Part shown: piece after piece, positions 1 through 8,126 of the stretch
How the letters are laid out: every line of letters starts with the position of its first letter
How positions within the stretch are numbered: the stretch's first letter is position 1
From: DSYU01 sp964437595
GTDB lineage: Bacteria; Chloroflexota; Anaerolineae; Anaerolineales; Anaerolineaceae
DNA: 64,000 nt
Direction of reading: 5' to 3'
Assembly (NCBI GenBank): GCA_964437595.1
Contig: CAYTHO010000004.1
Coordinates: 76,490 to 140,489, forward strand
The notes under the pieces: generated by a model
The model's database searches: none
Seen by the model: only the letters and a program-made list of their open reading frames with translations
What the model was told of the DNA's origin: nothing
Program-made: the position numbers and the translations under genes

Positions 1-155
1 GTAGATGTTTTGGCCAGCGCGGCTACGCCCAGGCTGAGCACGGCCCCAACATATTTCATACGAAAGCCGTGCATCAGGCGCCACAGCCCGACGATCCGGT
101 TGGCGGAGATGGTGTTTTTTAGATCGTAATTCAATACATTCGAGATGGCGGCCAA
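1..155 (-). CDS. ABC exporter, N-terminal fragment (runs off window)
   Basis: Only the first 51 codons are in the window. The TTG start at 155 is chosen because an AGGAGG (163-168) sits 7 bases upstream. The visible peptide has a polar, basic N-terminus, then RLMHGFRMKYVGAVLSLGVA, the amphipathic elbow and first membrane helix typical of type IV (MsbA-like) ABC exporter half-transporters; that family assignment is by resemblance only, since no ATPase motif is visible. The gene lies behind a leader ORF and terminator hairpin (see 179-370), which suggests inducible expression. It could be another membrane protein. Confidence 0.55.
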   Translation of the reverse strand, partial: MAAISNVLNYDLKNTISANRIVGLWRLMHGFRMKYVGAVLSLGVAALAKTS

Positions 156-178
156 GAAGATCCCTCCTCAATTGTCGA

Positions 179-210
179 TAAAAAGGCCACAGAGCATGTG
201 CGCTGTGGCC
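179..210 (-). terminator. Attenuator hairpin upstream of ABC exporter
   Basis: On the minus strand GGCCACAG (203-210) pairs perfectly with CTGTGGCC (185-192) around a 10-base loop, followed at once by five U (180-184). No complete gene ends just before it; it lies 27 bases after a 22-codon leader ORF and about 24 bases before the exporter start, so it reads as a conditional terminator in a 5' leader. Confidence 0.7.
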
Positions 211-236
211 GCTGAATTACAGATGGAGCCGGAATA

Positions 237-305
237 CTACCGGGGGGCGTTCAGGCGCACGCATGACATGGTATGCACAAAGGCTGTACCGCTCAATTTT
301 TCCAC
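237..305 (-). CDS. Putative 22-residue leader peptide of ABC exporter
   Basis: A GTG-started ORF of 22 codons ending in TAG, with a very strong AAAGGAGG SD sequence ending 9 bases upstream of the start. The peptide ends in MSCVRLNAPR and resembles no family I know. Its 3' half contains CATGCGTGCGC, which can pair (4 + 5 bp with a 2-base bulge) with GCGCACATG in the loop of the downstream terminator hairpin, so ribosome position could decide between terminator and antiterminator, as described for bmrB-bmrCD of Bacillus subtilis. Too short to judge by codon usage. Confidence 0.55.
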   Translation of the reverse strand: MEKLSGTAFVHTMSCVRLNAPR

Positions 306-341
306 GATGGTGCGCCTCCTTTCCGTATGAATAGCTCACTG

Positions 342-370
342 ATTGTAAACCTTTCATAGAGGAATGTCAA
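342..370 (-). promoter_or_regulatory. Sigma70-type promoter for leader ORF and ABC exporter
   Basis: On the minus strand TTGACA (365-370), a 17-base spacer and TACAAT (342-347). Predicted start of transcription is near 335, leaving about 30 bases before the leader ORF. Confidence 0.75.
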
Positions 371-512
371 TTTAGCCTTAAGTACAGTCAATTGTTGATC
401 CATAATCATCGAGTCATAATTTGGTATGATACATTTTTAAGGGGTGTGACAGGGAACTGATTTATAATAAAGAGAATGTCCGCTTGTACTTTCAAGGAGT
501 GAGGTAGCAACA

Positions 513-1154
513 ATGTCCCAGGGGAATCCCATCCGGGTTATGCTAGTTGACGACCACGCCGTGGTGCGGAGTGGGTTGAAAGCTTTCTTAATGGTTTTTG
601 ACGATATGGAACTGGTGGGAGAGGCCAGCAACGGGCAGGAAGCCCTGCACATGATCGACCGTGTGCAGCCGGATGTTATTCTGATGGATTTGATCATGCC
701 GGACATGGACGGCGCTGCCACGACCAAGGCGATCCGCGGGAAGTGGCCGCAGGTGCAGGTGGTGGCGCTGACCAGCTTCCGCGAGGACGAACTGGTGAAA
801 AACGCACTGCAGGCCGGGGCAATTGGGTACCTGCTGAAGAATGTTGGCGCGGACGATCTGGCGGATGCGATCCGCGCGGCGCACGTGGGAAAGCCTACGC
901 TGGCGCCCGAGGCGGCCCAGGTGTTGATTCAGGCCAGCCGCCAGCCAGCGCAGCCCGGGTACGACCTGACCGAGCGCGAGCGGGAAGTGCTCTCGCTGCT
1001 GGTGAAAGGCATGAGTAATAATGAAATTGCCGACCGGCTGGTTGTTTCGCGTTCAACGGTGAAGTTCCATGTGAGCAGCATTCTCTCAAAGTTGGGGGTA
1101 GCCAGCCGCACGGAAGCCGTGGCGCTGGCATTGAACAGCAAGCTGGTTGATTAA
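513..1154 (+). CDS. NarL/FixJ-family response regulator
   Basis: 213 residues: receiver domain (about 7-125) and LuxR-type helix-turn-helix (about 148-210). Receiver residues are intact: acidic pair D13/D14, phospho-acceptor D59 in VILMDLIMPDMDG, T87 and K109. The C-terminal half carries LTEREREVLSLLVKG and NNEIADRLVVSRSTVKFHVSSI, the DNA-binding helices. It is a cytoplasmic transcription factor switched by phosphorylation; no histidine kinase gene adjoins it, so its partner is elsewhere. GAGG at 501-504 supports the ATG. Two -10-like boxes lie upstream (TATGAT 425-430, TATAAT 463-468), but neither has a good -35. Confidence 0.93.
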   Translation: MSQGNPIRVMLVDDHAVVRSGLKAFLMVFDDMELVGEASNGQEALHMIDRVQPDVILMDLIMPDMDGAATTKAIRGKWPQVQVVALTSFREDELVKNALQAGAIGYLLKNVGADDLADAIRAAHVGKPTLAPEAAQVLIQASRQPAQPGYDLTEREREVLSLLVKGMSNNEIADRLVVSRSTVKFHVSSILSKLGVASRTEAVALALNSKLVD

Positions 1155-1178
1155 CCCAGGCGGCCCCTGCTTGCAGTC

Positions 1179-1934
1179 ATGATCCAGCTCGTCATTCTGC
1201 GCCACGGGCAAAGTGAATGGAACCGGGAGAACCGGTTCACGGGCTGGGTAGACGTTGACCTGACGGGGCAGGGGATCGAGGAAGGGCGCCGCGCGGGCCA
1301 GTTTTTACGCGAGGCGGGCTTCTCGTTTGATGCTGCCTATACCTCCTTGCTCAAACGTGCCATACGCACGCTCTGGCTTGTACTGGATGAACTGGATATG
1401 CTGTGGCTGCCAGTGGAGAAAGACTGGCGGCTGAACGAGCGTCACTACGGCGCGCTGCAGGGCCTGGATAAGTCCGCAATGGTGGACCAGTACGGCACGG
1501 AACAGGTATTCCGCTGGCGGCGCAGCTTCAGCGTGCCGCCGCCGCTGCTTACCCTGGATGATGCGCGCCACCCGCGTTTTGATCCACGTTATGCGCGGAT
1601 CGATCCGGCGGAGCTGCCCGCCGGGGAATCGCTGGAAAACACGCTTCAGCGCGTGCTGCCGTTCTGGCAGGGCGTGATAGCGCCCAGGCTGCGGGCCGGG
1701 GAACGCGTGCTGGTGGTGGCGCACGGCAACAGCCTGCGCGCGCTGATCAAATACCTGGAGAACATCGCGGATCAAGATGTAAACGAGTTGAGCGTTCCCA
1801 CCGGCATCCCGATTGCTTACGAGTTGAATGAACGCCTGGAGCCAGTCCAGCGAATGTATATCGGCGAGGCAGAAGCCGTGCGGCTGGCGGTGGAGGCGGC
1901 GGCGAAATCGGCGCAGGTGCGGGGTAAGCAGTAA
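1179..1934 (+). CDS. gpmA: 2,3-bisphosphoglycerate-dependent phosphoglycerate mutase
   Basis: 251 residues, the usual length of dPGM. It interconverts 3- and 2-phosphoglycerate in glycolysis in the cytoplasm. The RHG motif with phospho-histidine H9, the NRFTGW loop, the E87 in LNERHYGALQG and the second catalytic histidine H182 in VVAHGNSLRAL are present, as is the long insert (about 97-150) that separates dPGM from short phosphatases of the same fold. It starts 24 bases after the response regulator and probably shares its transcript; no clear SD sequence precedes it. Some residues around the insert differ from enterobacterial GpmA, so a broader phosphatase role cannot be excluded. Confidence 0.88.
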   Translation: MIQLVILRHGQSEWNRENRFTGWVDVDLTGQGIEEGRRAGQFLREAGFSFDAAYTSLLKRAIRTLWLVLDELDMLWLPVEKDWRLNERHYGALQGLDKSAMVDQYGTEQVFRWRRSFSVPPPLLTLDDARHPRFDPRYARIDPAELPAGESLENTLQRVLPFWQGVIAPRLRAGERVLVVAHGNSLRALIKYLENIADQDVNELSVPTGIPIAYELNERLEPVQRMYIGEAEAVRLAVEAAAKSAQVRGKQ

Positions 1935-1970
1935 ACTGCCAGCAGGACGCAATTCGGTGAATCCGACATC

Positions 1971-2004
1971 TTGACACTGTTATGTTTTTGTGATAATATA
2001 ACAG
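1971..2004 (+). promoter_or_regulatory. Promoter with inverted-repeat operator for MerR gene
   Basis: TTGACA (1971-1976), 17-base spacer, TATAAT-like TAATAT (1994-1999). A perfect inverted repeat CTGTTAT (1977-1983) and ATAACAG (1998-2004) fills the spacer and covers the -10, where MerR-family regulators normally bind. It argues that the downstream MerR protein controls its own promoter, and rules out the TTG at 1971 as a start codon. Confidence 0.8.
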
Positions 2005-2018
2005 TAGCGAGGTGCTTC

Positions 2019-2603
2019 ATGCCGAATGAAACCTATGATATCCAAGAACTGGTTACACAGAGCGGCGTGCCGCGGCGGACGGTTTACTTCTACGTCCAGC
2101 AGGGCGTGCTGCCGCCGCCGGAAGGGGCGGGCCTGGCAGCCCACTATAATGAGGCGCACCTGCTGCGCCTGCGGTTAATCCCGCTGCTGCGCCAGCAGGG
2201 GCTGCGGCTGGACGAGATCCGGGTGCGGTTTGCCCAATTAAGCGAAGATGAAATGCGCGCAATGCTCCATACCAGCCGCCCGGCGCCGGCGCCGTCCGCG
2301 CCGCGGGCAGCGCGTGAGCCTTTGACGCCGGAATACACCGCGATACCGCCTGGCTGGGGGCAGCAGCGCTTTGTGCACTACAACCTTCCTGCCGGGATGG
2401 CGCTGGTTGTGCCGGAGAGCCTGAGCGCGGCGGACCGGCAGCGGCTGAACCAATTGATCCATGCGGCCCGGCAGATTTTCGCCGGAGGGCCGGTCGTTAT
2501 GATGGGGGCCAGCCCGAGGCTGGATGAGAAAGAATCGAGTGAAGCGGATAGACCGGACGTCCAGCAGGGCGCCCGGCGCCCTACGGGCAGCAAGGAGGAA
2601 TAG
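2019..2603 (+). CDS. MerR-family transcriptional regulator
   Basis: 194 residues from the ATG at 2019, preceded by AGGTG at 2010-2014 and by a promoter ending at 1999. The N-terminal winged helix reads IQELVTQSGVPRRTVYFYVQ then QGVLPPPEG, followed by a coiled region RLRLIPLLRQQGLRLDEIR. Residues 85-194 are Pro/Ala-rich with no recognisable effector domain and no conserved metal-binding cysteines. The stop is three bases before the VIT/VWA gene, so the two are almost certainly co-transcribed and co-regulated. The inverted repeat in the promoter suggests autoregulation; the inducing signal is unknown. Confidence 0.88.
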   Translation: MPNETYDIQELVTQSGVPRRTVYFYVQQGVLPPPEGAGLAAHYNEAHLLRLRLIPLLRQQGLRLDEIRVRFAQLSEDEMRAMLHTSRPAPAPSAPRAAREPLTPEYTAIPPGWGQQRFVHYNLPAGMALVVPESLSAADRQRLNQLIHAARQIFAGGPVVMMGASPRLDEKESSEADRPDVQQGARRPTGSKEE

Positions 2604-2606
2604 GCA

Positions 2607-5225
2607 ATGGTAGAACCAAAAATGATTCCGCAGATCAGCCTGCCGCGGCTTATCGTAGCCGAGGCGCTGGAGAGCGCCCTGCCGCTGGAATATACCTCGG
2701 TCAGCGCGCAAGTGACCGGCCCGGTAGCGAATGTGGTGGTGACACAGCGCTTCGGAAACCCGCTGCAAGAAGCGGCGGAATTGGATTACCTGTTCCCCCT
2801 GCCAGAAAACGCGGCCATCACCGGGTTCGATCTTCAGGTGGGGCAGCGGCGCATTGAAGGCAGCCTGCAGGAGCAAGAGACCGCCCGCAACACGTATGAG
2901 GAAGCGCGCGGGCAGGGAAAGCGCGCCGGGCTGTTCGAGCAGCGCCGGCCCAACCTGTTTGCCGTGCGCCTGGCCAATGTTCAGGTAGGAGAGACCATCC
3001 ATGCCCGGGTGCGTTACCAGCAGCGGGTGAAGTTCGAAGATGCATCCTACGAGTTTGTTTACCCGATGAGCCTGACGCCCAAATATGACAGCCCAGAGCA
3101 TCCCGGTGAAGGGGAGGGCACGCACGCCCCCATCGCGCGGATTGGGGAGCGCATTGGGCCGGTTGAGATCAACCTGGCGGTCGATGCGGGCATGCCGGTA
3201 GGCCAGCCGACCAGCCCATCTCACGAGGTTGAGATCGACCGCCTGGATGAGCGGCGGTTCCAGGTGCGCCTGGCGGGTGAGCATATTCCGGACCACGATT
3301 TTGTCCTGCGGTATCCAGTAGCTGGGGAACGGTCTCAGGCAGCCGGCTGGACCAGTAAGAAAGGCAAAGAGACGTTCTTCCTGGCAACACTGGTTCCGCC
3401 AGCGCTTGAAAATGAAAACGAGTCGACGCAGGGGCAAATGGCCAGAGAATTCGTATTTGTGCTGGACCGCTCGGGGTCAATGTCGGGCGAGCCGATTTTG
3501 CAGGCGCGCAATGCGCTGCGGGCATGCCTGCGCGCGCTTAACCCTGGCGATACCTTCCGCATCCTGTTATTTGATAACACCCTGGAATGGTACCAGCCCG
3601 AACCGCTGGCCGTCACCCAGGAACAGGTGGACCGCGCCGATGCGTACCTTGAAAGGGTTCATGGGCGGGGAGGAACCGAAATCGCTGCCGCGATGAATGC
3701 GGTGCTGGCGATACCACCTGATGCGCAGCGCACGCGTTTTGTGGTGTTCCTGACCGATGGGGCAGTATCCGCGGAAACACGCCTGCTGGATGGAATCCGC
3801 AGCCGGATTGGTACGGCGCGGCTGTTTACCTTTGGCATTGGGCCATCGGTCAACCGCGCGCTGCTCAGCAAGATGGCCGAGCTGGGCCGAGGACGGGCGA
3901 GCTTCCTGCAGCTTAACGAGGACATTGAGGGGGCCATTATCCGCTTCCAGGATAGTGTATCGTTTCCGTCGCTGACGGACCTTTCACTGGTGTGGGAAAA
4001 CGGTAAAGCCTGGGATGTGTACCCCGCGCGGCTGCCGGACCTTTATTATGGTCAGCCGCTGGAAATCTGCGGGCGGCTGGCCGGGGAAAGCTCGAAACCG
4101 GTTAAGCTGACGGTGAAAGGTAAACGATGGCAGGCGGGAGAGGCCAGGCCGGTCGCGCTGGATCTGGTTCTGTCACAGGCAGCAGGGCAGGATGCCGCCA
4201 TTGAGCGGGTATGGGCCCGCGCGCGGGTGGACGACCTGCTTGAGCAAATGGAACTGGAGCCCAGGCGAGCAAATAAAATCCGCGCCGAGGTGATGGGACT
4301 GGCCCTGGAATACAACCTGGTCACGGTCTACACATCGTACGTGGCAATCGATACGGTGGATACCGCCGCGGGCGAACAGGCGGGCGCACAACCGAAGATT
4401 ATACATGTTTCTCAGCCGCTGCCGCAGGGGCTGCAGCCTGGCCCGTTTATGCCGGGGCCTCAGCGGATGGCGATGATGAGTGCGGGTATGGCGATGCCTG
4501 CCGCGCCGGATGCTTTGCGTGGTACAGTGGAGCGCGGGCGTTCATTATTGACCAAATTGGTAGGCGGAAATACACAAAGACAGGTTTCCGACTCGGGTAC
4601 GGATGAAGCGTTTCATGCGTCGCCTGTGGCCGCGCCGCAGCCAGTTGCGCCGGGCAGGACGGAACCGGTGCAGGGCCGGGCAGATAGAGAGATGGATCGG
4701 GAAGGGGTGCTGCGCTGGCTGGCCCGCACGCAGAAGTTGGATGGTTCGTGGCACGGAAGCATCGAATGGACGGCAGCGGCGGTGCTGGCGTTTGTGCGCG
4801 CGGAGCATACCACGCGCGCTGGCAGCTACCGGCAGGCTCTGCGGCGCGCGGTGCGTTACCTGGTCGAACAGGGTGGAAGCGCATCCGGGCAAGGCGAGCG
4901 GCTGGCGTACTTCTTGCGCACCCGGGCGCTGGCTGAGCTGGCTGAGGCTACCGGCGACAAGGCCGACCAGGCCGCGGCCCAGTCCAGCCGCCTGTCGCTG
5001 CCGCTCGCGGCAAATGATCTGGAAAAGGCGGCACAAACTTTGCCGGCGGCGTTAACCTCACCAGCGGCGGGCGAACCGCCGGTCAAGGCGCCTGCGGCAA
5101 TAGGCAGCCTGGATGACCTGCGCCTGGCAAGCCTGCTGCGCGTCAGTCTGCCGGTGCCCCCAAGCCTGTTTTCGGGCGAGCAGGGCGACCTGGCGCGCGT
5201 TTGGGCAGCTACGCTGTCGGAATAA
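2607..5225 (+). CDS. VIT and von Willebrand factor A domain protein
   Basis: 872 residues. An N-terminal VIT (vault/inter-alpha-trypsin) domain (about 25-145, with YLFPLPENAAITGF) precedes a VWA domain (about 280-450) with an intact metal-ion-dependent adhesion site: D287-x-S289-x-S291 in VLDRSGSMS, a GGTEI threonine and TDGAV. Residues 450-620 look like the usual beta-rich tail; 690-760 carry VLRWLARTQKLDGSW, resembling an alpha/alpha toroid repeat. No signal peptide or membrane helix is evident, so a cytoplasmic location is likely. The SD sequence AAGGAGG lies inside the end of the MerR gene, indicating translational coupling. VIT-VWA proteins are widespread but of unclear function; a scaffold role is inference. 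Confidence 0.88.
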   Translation: MVEPKMIPQISLPRLIVAEALESALPLEYTSVSAQVTGPVANVVVTQRFGNPLQEAAELDYLFPLPENAAITGFDLQVGQRRIEGSLQEQETARNTYEEARGQGKRAGLFEQRRPNLFAVRLANVQVGETIHARVRYQQRVKFEDASYEFVYPMSLTPKYDSPEHPGEGEGTHAPIARIGERIGPVEINLAVDAGMPVGQPTSPSHEVEIDRLDERRFQVRLAGEHIPDHDFVLRYPVAGERSQAAGWTSKKGKETFFLATLVPPALENENESTQGQMAREFVFVLDRSGSMSGEPILQARNALRACLRALNPGDTFRILLFDNTLEWYQPEPLAVTQEQVDRADAYLERVHGRGGTEIAAAMNAVLAIPPDAQRTRFVVFLTDGAVSAETRLLDGIRSRIGTARLFTFGIGPSVNRALLSKMAELGRGRASFLQLNEDIEGAIIRFQDSVSFPSLTDLSLVWENGKAWDVYPARLPDLYYGQPLEICGRLAGESSKPVKLTVKGKRWQAGEARPVALDLVLSQAAGQDAAIERVWARARVDDLLEQMELEPRRANKIRAEVMGLALEYNLVTVYTSYVAIDTVDTAAGEQAGAQPKIIHVSQPLPQGLQPGPFMPGPQRMAMMSAGMAMPAAPDALRGTVERGRSLLTKLVGGNTQRQVSDSGTDEAFHASPVAAPQPVAPGRTEPVQGRADREMDREGVLRWLARTQKLDGSWHGSIEWTAAAVLAFVRAEHTTRAGSYRQALRRAVRYLVEQGGSASGQGERLAYFLRTRALAELAEATGDKADQAAAQSSRLSLPLAANDLEKAAQTLPAALTSPAAGEPPVKAPAAIGSLDDLRLASLLRVSLPVPPSLFSGEQGDLARVWAATLSE

Positions 5226-5226
5226 C

Positions 5227-5266
5227 AAAAGTGATGCGCGCGGTGCACACCGCGCGCATCACTTTT
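5227..5266. terminator. Bidirectional terminator between convergent genes
   Basis: A 19-bp perfect inverted repeat (5227-5245 with 5248-5266) starting AAAAGTGATGCGC and ending in CACTTTT, placed between convergent stops at 5225 and 5277; the A and T runs at its ends let it work on both strands. Confidence 0.88.
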
Positions 5267-5276
5267 ACCTGCCCGA

Positions 5277-6005
5277 TTATTTTTTGCGTCTCCCGATGAT
5301 CAATGATACAACCAGCGCCAGCGTGCCCCCTAACAGGGCCATGGAGAGCAGGCTGGCGACGGGAGTTGGGCGCGGCTCTGACTCGAACTGCGCGGGCACG
5401 CCGTGCAGTTTGGCGAGAAAGTTCTGGATGCTCATCTGATGGGCGCGAAGCTGCATGCGGCGGATCAGGCGGCGAGAAAACGTTGATGTCCCCGGGCGCG
5501 AGCGTGAAACAACGTCGATGATCAGGGCAACTTCGTTATTGTCCCGCCATTCAACGGTTGGCGACCACTCCCCGATTTCCGAATGAGCGGAGGTGGTGGT
5601 GTAGGTAAACCCGGCCCGGCGCGGATCGTTGATCACCTGGGTGATTTCATTCATAGTAAGAACATCGAAGATTGGCAGATCGCGGCAGCGAAATACTGGA
5701 ATGCGTTGAACGATCCGGTCCCCGGCCTGAACCGAGCGGCCAACCAGGTTGAAATCTGAAACGGTGGTCATTACCTGCGGAGGGTAAAACTGATTGGTCA
5801 GGGTAAGCTGCGCGGCCCGTTCGAAGAGGGCGCCGCTTGGATCATTACCGAGGATGGTTTCATAGCGATCTACGAACCAGTTTTCATCTAAATTCTGGCT
5901 CGGAGAGTAGGTGAGGGGAGCACTGCGCCATTGATGCAAGAATTGGGCATCATTCTGCATGCCTCTGCCAAACCAAACGGATTTCGCGCCTTCTTGAACC
6001 ATCAT
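5277..6005 (-). CDS. DUF1990-domain protein with C-terminal membrane anchor
   Basis: 242 residues. Residues about 40-205 match my memory of the DUF1990 family (alternating hydrophobic strands, GFTYTTTSAHSEIGEW then IIDVVSRSRP), whose members have no agreed enzymatic role. Unlike the common short form, it ends in a hydrophobic helix (about 218-236) followed by GRRKK, predicting a tail-anchored protein with its body in the cytoplasm. GGGAG lies 8 bases upstream of the ATG at 6005. It stands alone, convergent with the VIT/VWA gene and divergent from the ribonuclease gene. Confidence 0.7.
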   Translation of the reverse strand: MMVQEGAKSVWFGRGMQNDAQFLHQWRSAPLTYSPSQNLDENWFVDRYETILGNDPSGALFERAAQLTLTNQFYPPQVMTTVSDFNLVGRSVQAGDRIVQRIPVFRCRDLPIFDVLTMNEITQVINDPRRAGFTYTTTSAHSEIGEWSPTVEWRDNNEVALIIDVVSRSRPGTSTFSRRLIRRMQLRAHQMSIQNFLAKLHGVPAQFESEPRPTPVASLLSMALLGGTLALVVSLIIGRRKK

Positions 6006-6073
6006 TTTGCGTACGCTCCCATCGGAATTATTCGCCCAATGATACCCCTACTGGGCGATTTTCGCAAATTCAA

Positions 6074-6102
6074 TTGTGCCGAGGTATGGTTTCAGGTATG
6101 AT
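6074..6102 (+). promoter_or_regulatory. Promoter for ribonuclease gene, probably leaderless
   Basis: TTGTGC (6074-6079), 17-base spacer, TATGAT (6097-6102). The ATG is only 6 bases further, which is where transcription should begin, and no SD sequence fits in between. Confidence 0.65.
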
Positions 6103-6108
6103 AAGCCC

Positions 6109-8073
6109 ATGCAGCCAGAGCATAATGATCCTATATTAAAGCCAGACAGCTTGCTGTTATATAAAAACCACCCGGCCCGCCTGGTCCGCGCAGAAGACCG
6201 CGCGCAACAGCGTGCGCAACAGCGCTTAGAGATTGCGTTGGCAAGTGGAGAAACGATCCGTGTGCGGCCAAAGAACGTGGATGTGCTGCATCCCGGCCCG
6301 CTGAAAAGTTTGAGCGAGCTCCAGCCGGTGACCGGCGAAGTTCGGGCGGCGTGGGAGATCCTGGCAGGCGGGCGAACGAACCTGGCTGAGCTGGCCGAGC
6401 TGATCTATGGGGCTTATACACCCGTCACTGCCTGGGCGGCCTGGCAGCAGGTCGCGGAAGGTGTGTTTTTTGAAGGCAGCCCGGCAGATATCCGCGCGCG
6501 CACGGAAGACGAAGTTCAGCGCCGCGTGAAAGAGCGCAGCCAGGCTGAACAGCACCAGCAGGCCAGGGCAGCATTTTTGGATTTTGCGCGCCGCTCCATG
6601 AAATCCGGCGGATTACCGCGGGCCGGGCGAGACGCGAATTCCACCGTGGGTGGGGGTAGTGATGCGTATGTGGACACCCCTGCTCACCGGGATTTCCTGC
6701 GCGAGCTTGAAGCGGTAGCGTTAGGGCGATCCGAGCGCAGCCCACTGCTGCGCGAACTGAGCCGGGCCGAGACGCCCGACAGCGCCCACACGCTGCTGCT
6801 GGAACTGGGTGCCTGGGATGAGACCGTCAACCCCTACCCGGCGCGGTTAGGGCTGCCGTTGAAGCAGGTTGACCTGTCGATACCAGATCTCCCCCATGAA
6901 GACCGCCTGGACCTGACCCATGCCGCTGCCTTTGCCATCGATGACGCGGACACGGATACGCCAGATGATGCCATTTCGCTGGAACCGCTCCCGCGGGGAG
7001 GCGCCAGGTTGTGGGTGCACGTGGCGGATGCCGCGGCGCTGGTGGAACCGGACAGCCCATTAGATATGGAAGCCCGGGCGCGCGGCGAAAGCCTGCACCT
7101 GCCGGAGGGCACGGTTCACCTGCTGCCGCGCGAGTTAACCTTGAAGCTGGGCATGGGGATGAACGAGGTTTCCCCGGCGCTGTCCTTTGGCATTGACCTC
7201 GACGCAGAAGGCCAGGTGACGGGATTCCAGGCGGCGCCGAGCTGGGTGCGGGTTACCCGCCTGACTTACGAAGCGGTGGAGGAAAGGATTGACCAGGCGC
7301 CCTTTTCGCAGATAACGCGGCTGGCCCACCAGATACGCGAACGGCGCAGGGCAAACGGCGCGGTGATGATTGATTTTCCTGAGGTGAAAATCGATGCGGC
7401 GGATGGACTGGTGCGCATTCAGCCTATCCCAACCTTGCGCAGCCGGGCGATGGTCGAAGAGGCGATGATCCTGGCGGGGATCGAGACAGCTCGTTTTGCC
7501 ACGCAGAACGGGCTGCCTCTGGCATTCAGCCAGCAAGACGCGCCCGACGCGCCTGTGGGAAACCCAGAAACCCTGGCGCAGATGTTCGCGGCGCGGCGCT
7601 TGATGAAGCGCAGCCAGTATAAGACACAGCCCGCCCCGCACAGCGGATTAGGAGCTGCGGCATATGCGCAGGTGACCAGCCCGCTGAGGCGTTACCTGGA
7701 CCTGGTGGCGCACCAGCAGATTCGCGCATACCTGGAAGGACAGCCTTTGTTAGATGAGAGCGCGCTGCTGGAGCGGATTGGCGCCGTTGAGGCCGTGGTG
7801 GGCAGCGTGCGCCAGGGAGAGATGCTGTCCGAAAAACATTGGACGCTGGTGTACCTGCAGCAGTACCCCGAATGGCAGGGCGAAGGAATTCTGGTGGATA
7901 TCCGAGGCCAGTACGGGCGCGGAGCCGCCGCCACAGTGCTGATCCCATCGCTGGCGCTGGAGGCGCGCGTACACCTGAATCGTGATATTCCGCTGGATAC
8001 GGTGGTCACGCTGGCGTTGAACGAGGTGAACCTGCCTCAGCGCGATGTTCGTTTTCGAGTGGTGAATGATTAA
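6109..8073 (+). CDS. RNase II/R-family 3'-5' exoribonuclease
   Basis: 654 residues from the ATG at 6109; an upstream in-frame GTG lies inside the -35 box and was rejected. The N-terminal 250 residues hold an SH3-like/winged-helix region with a charged helical stretch (about 125-165). The RNB catalytic domain (about 268-590) has the acidic cluster D278, D279, D281, D283, D286 and D287 in AAFAIDDADTDTPDDAISLE and the signature TSPLRRYLDLVAHQQI near 525-545. A short beta-rich tail replaces a full S1 domain. Size and layout resemble cyanobacterial/plastid RNase II-like enzymes more than E. coli RNase R (about 800 residues). It degrades RNA to nucleotides in the cytoplasm. Confidence 0.9.
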   Translation: MQPEHNDPILKPDSLLLYKNHPARLVRAEDRAQQRAQQRLEIALASGETIRVRPKNVDVLHPGPLKSLSELQPVTGEVRAAWEILAGGRTNLAELAELIYGAYTPVTAWAAWQQVAEGVFFEGSPADIRARTEDEVQRRVKERSQAEQHQQARAAFLDFARRSMKSGGLPRAGRDANSTVGGGSDAYVDTPAHRDFLRELEAVALGRSERSPLLRELSRAETPDSAHTLLLELGAWDETVNPYPARLGLPLKQVDLSIPDLPHEDRLDLTHAAAFAIDDADTDTPDDAISLEPLPRGGARLWVHVADAAALVEPDSPLDMEARARGESLHLPEGTVHLLPRELTLKLGMGMNEVSPALSFGIDLDAEGQVTGFQAAPSWVRVTRLTYEAVEERIDQAPFSQITRLAHQIRERRRANGAVMIDFPEVKIDAADGLVRIQPIPTLRSRAMVEEAMILAGIETARFATQNGLPLAFSQQDAPDAPVGNPETLAQMFAARRLMKRSQYKTQPAPHSGLGAAAYAQVTSPLRRYLDLVAHQQIRAYLEGQPLLDESALLERIGAVEAVVGSVRQGEMLSEKHWTLVYLQQYPEWQGEGILVDIRGQYGRGAAATVLIPSLALEARVHLNRDIPLDTVVTLALNEVNLPQRDVRFRVVND

Positions 8074-8104
8074 AAAGTCCGGACTGCCTCGCAGTCCGGA
8101 CTTT
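8074..8104. terminator. Bidirectional terminator after ribonuclease gene
   Basis: AAAGTCCGGACTGC (8074-8087), 3-base loop, GCAGTCCGGACTTT (8091-8104): a 14-bp perfect stem between convergent genes ending at 8073 and 8127. Confidence 0.85.
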
Positions 8105-8126
8105 CTCAATGCGTTATGAAACTGGA

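Noticed and set aside
145..330. 61-codon plus-strand ORF
   Set aside because: No SD sequence, and it is antisense to the leader ORF, hairpin and exporter start, which explain the region better.
1971..2018. Longer N-terminus for the MerR protein beginning at TTG 1971
   Set aside because: The TTG is the -35 box and the added residues cross the -10, so they would not be transcribed.
2238..3437. 399-codon open frame antisense to the MerR and VIT/VWA genes
   Set aside because: Overlaps two well-supported genes, Arg/Pro/Gly-rich with no motif; a by-product of high G+C codons.
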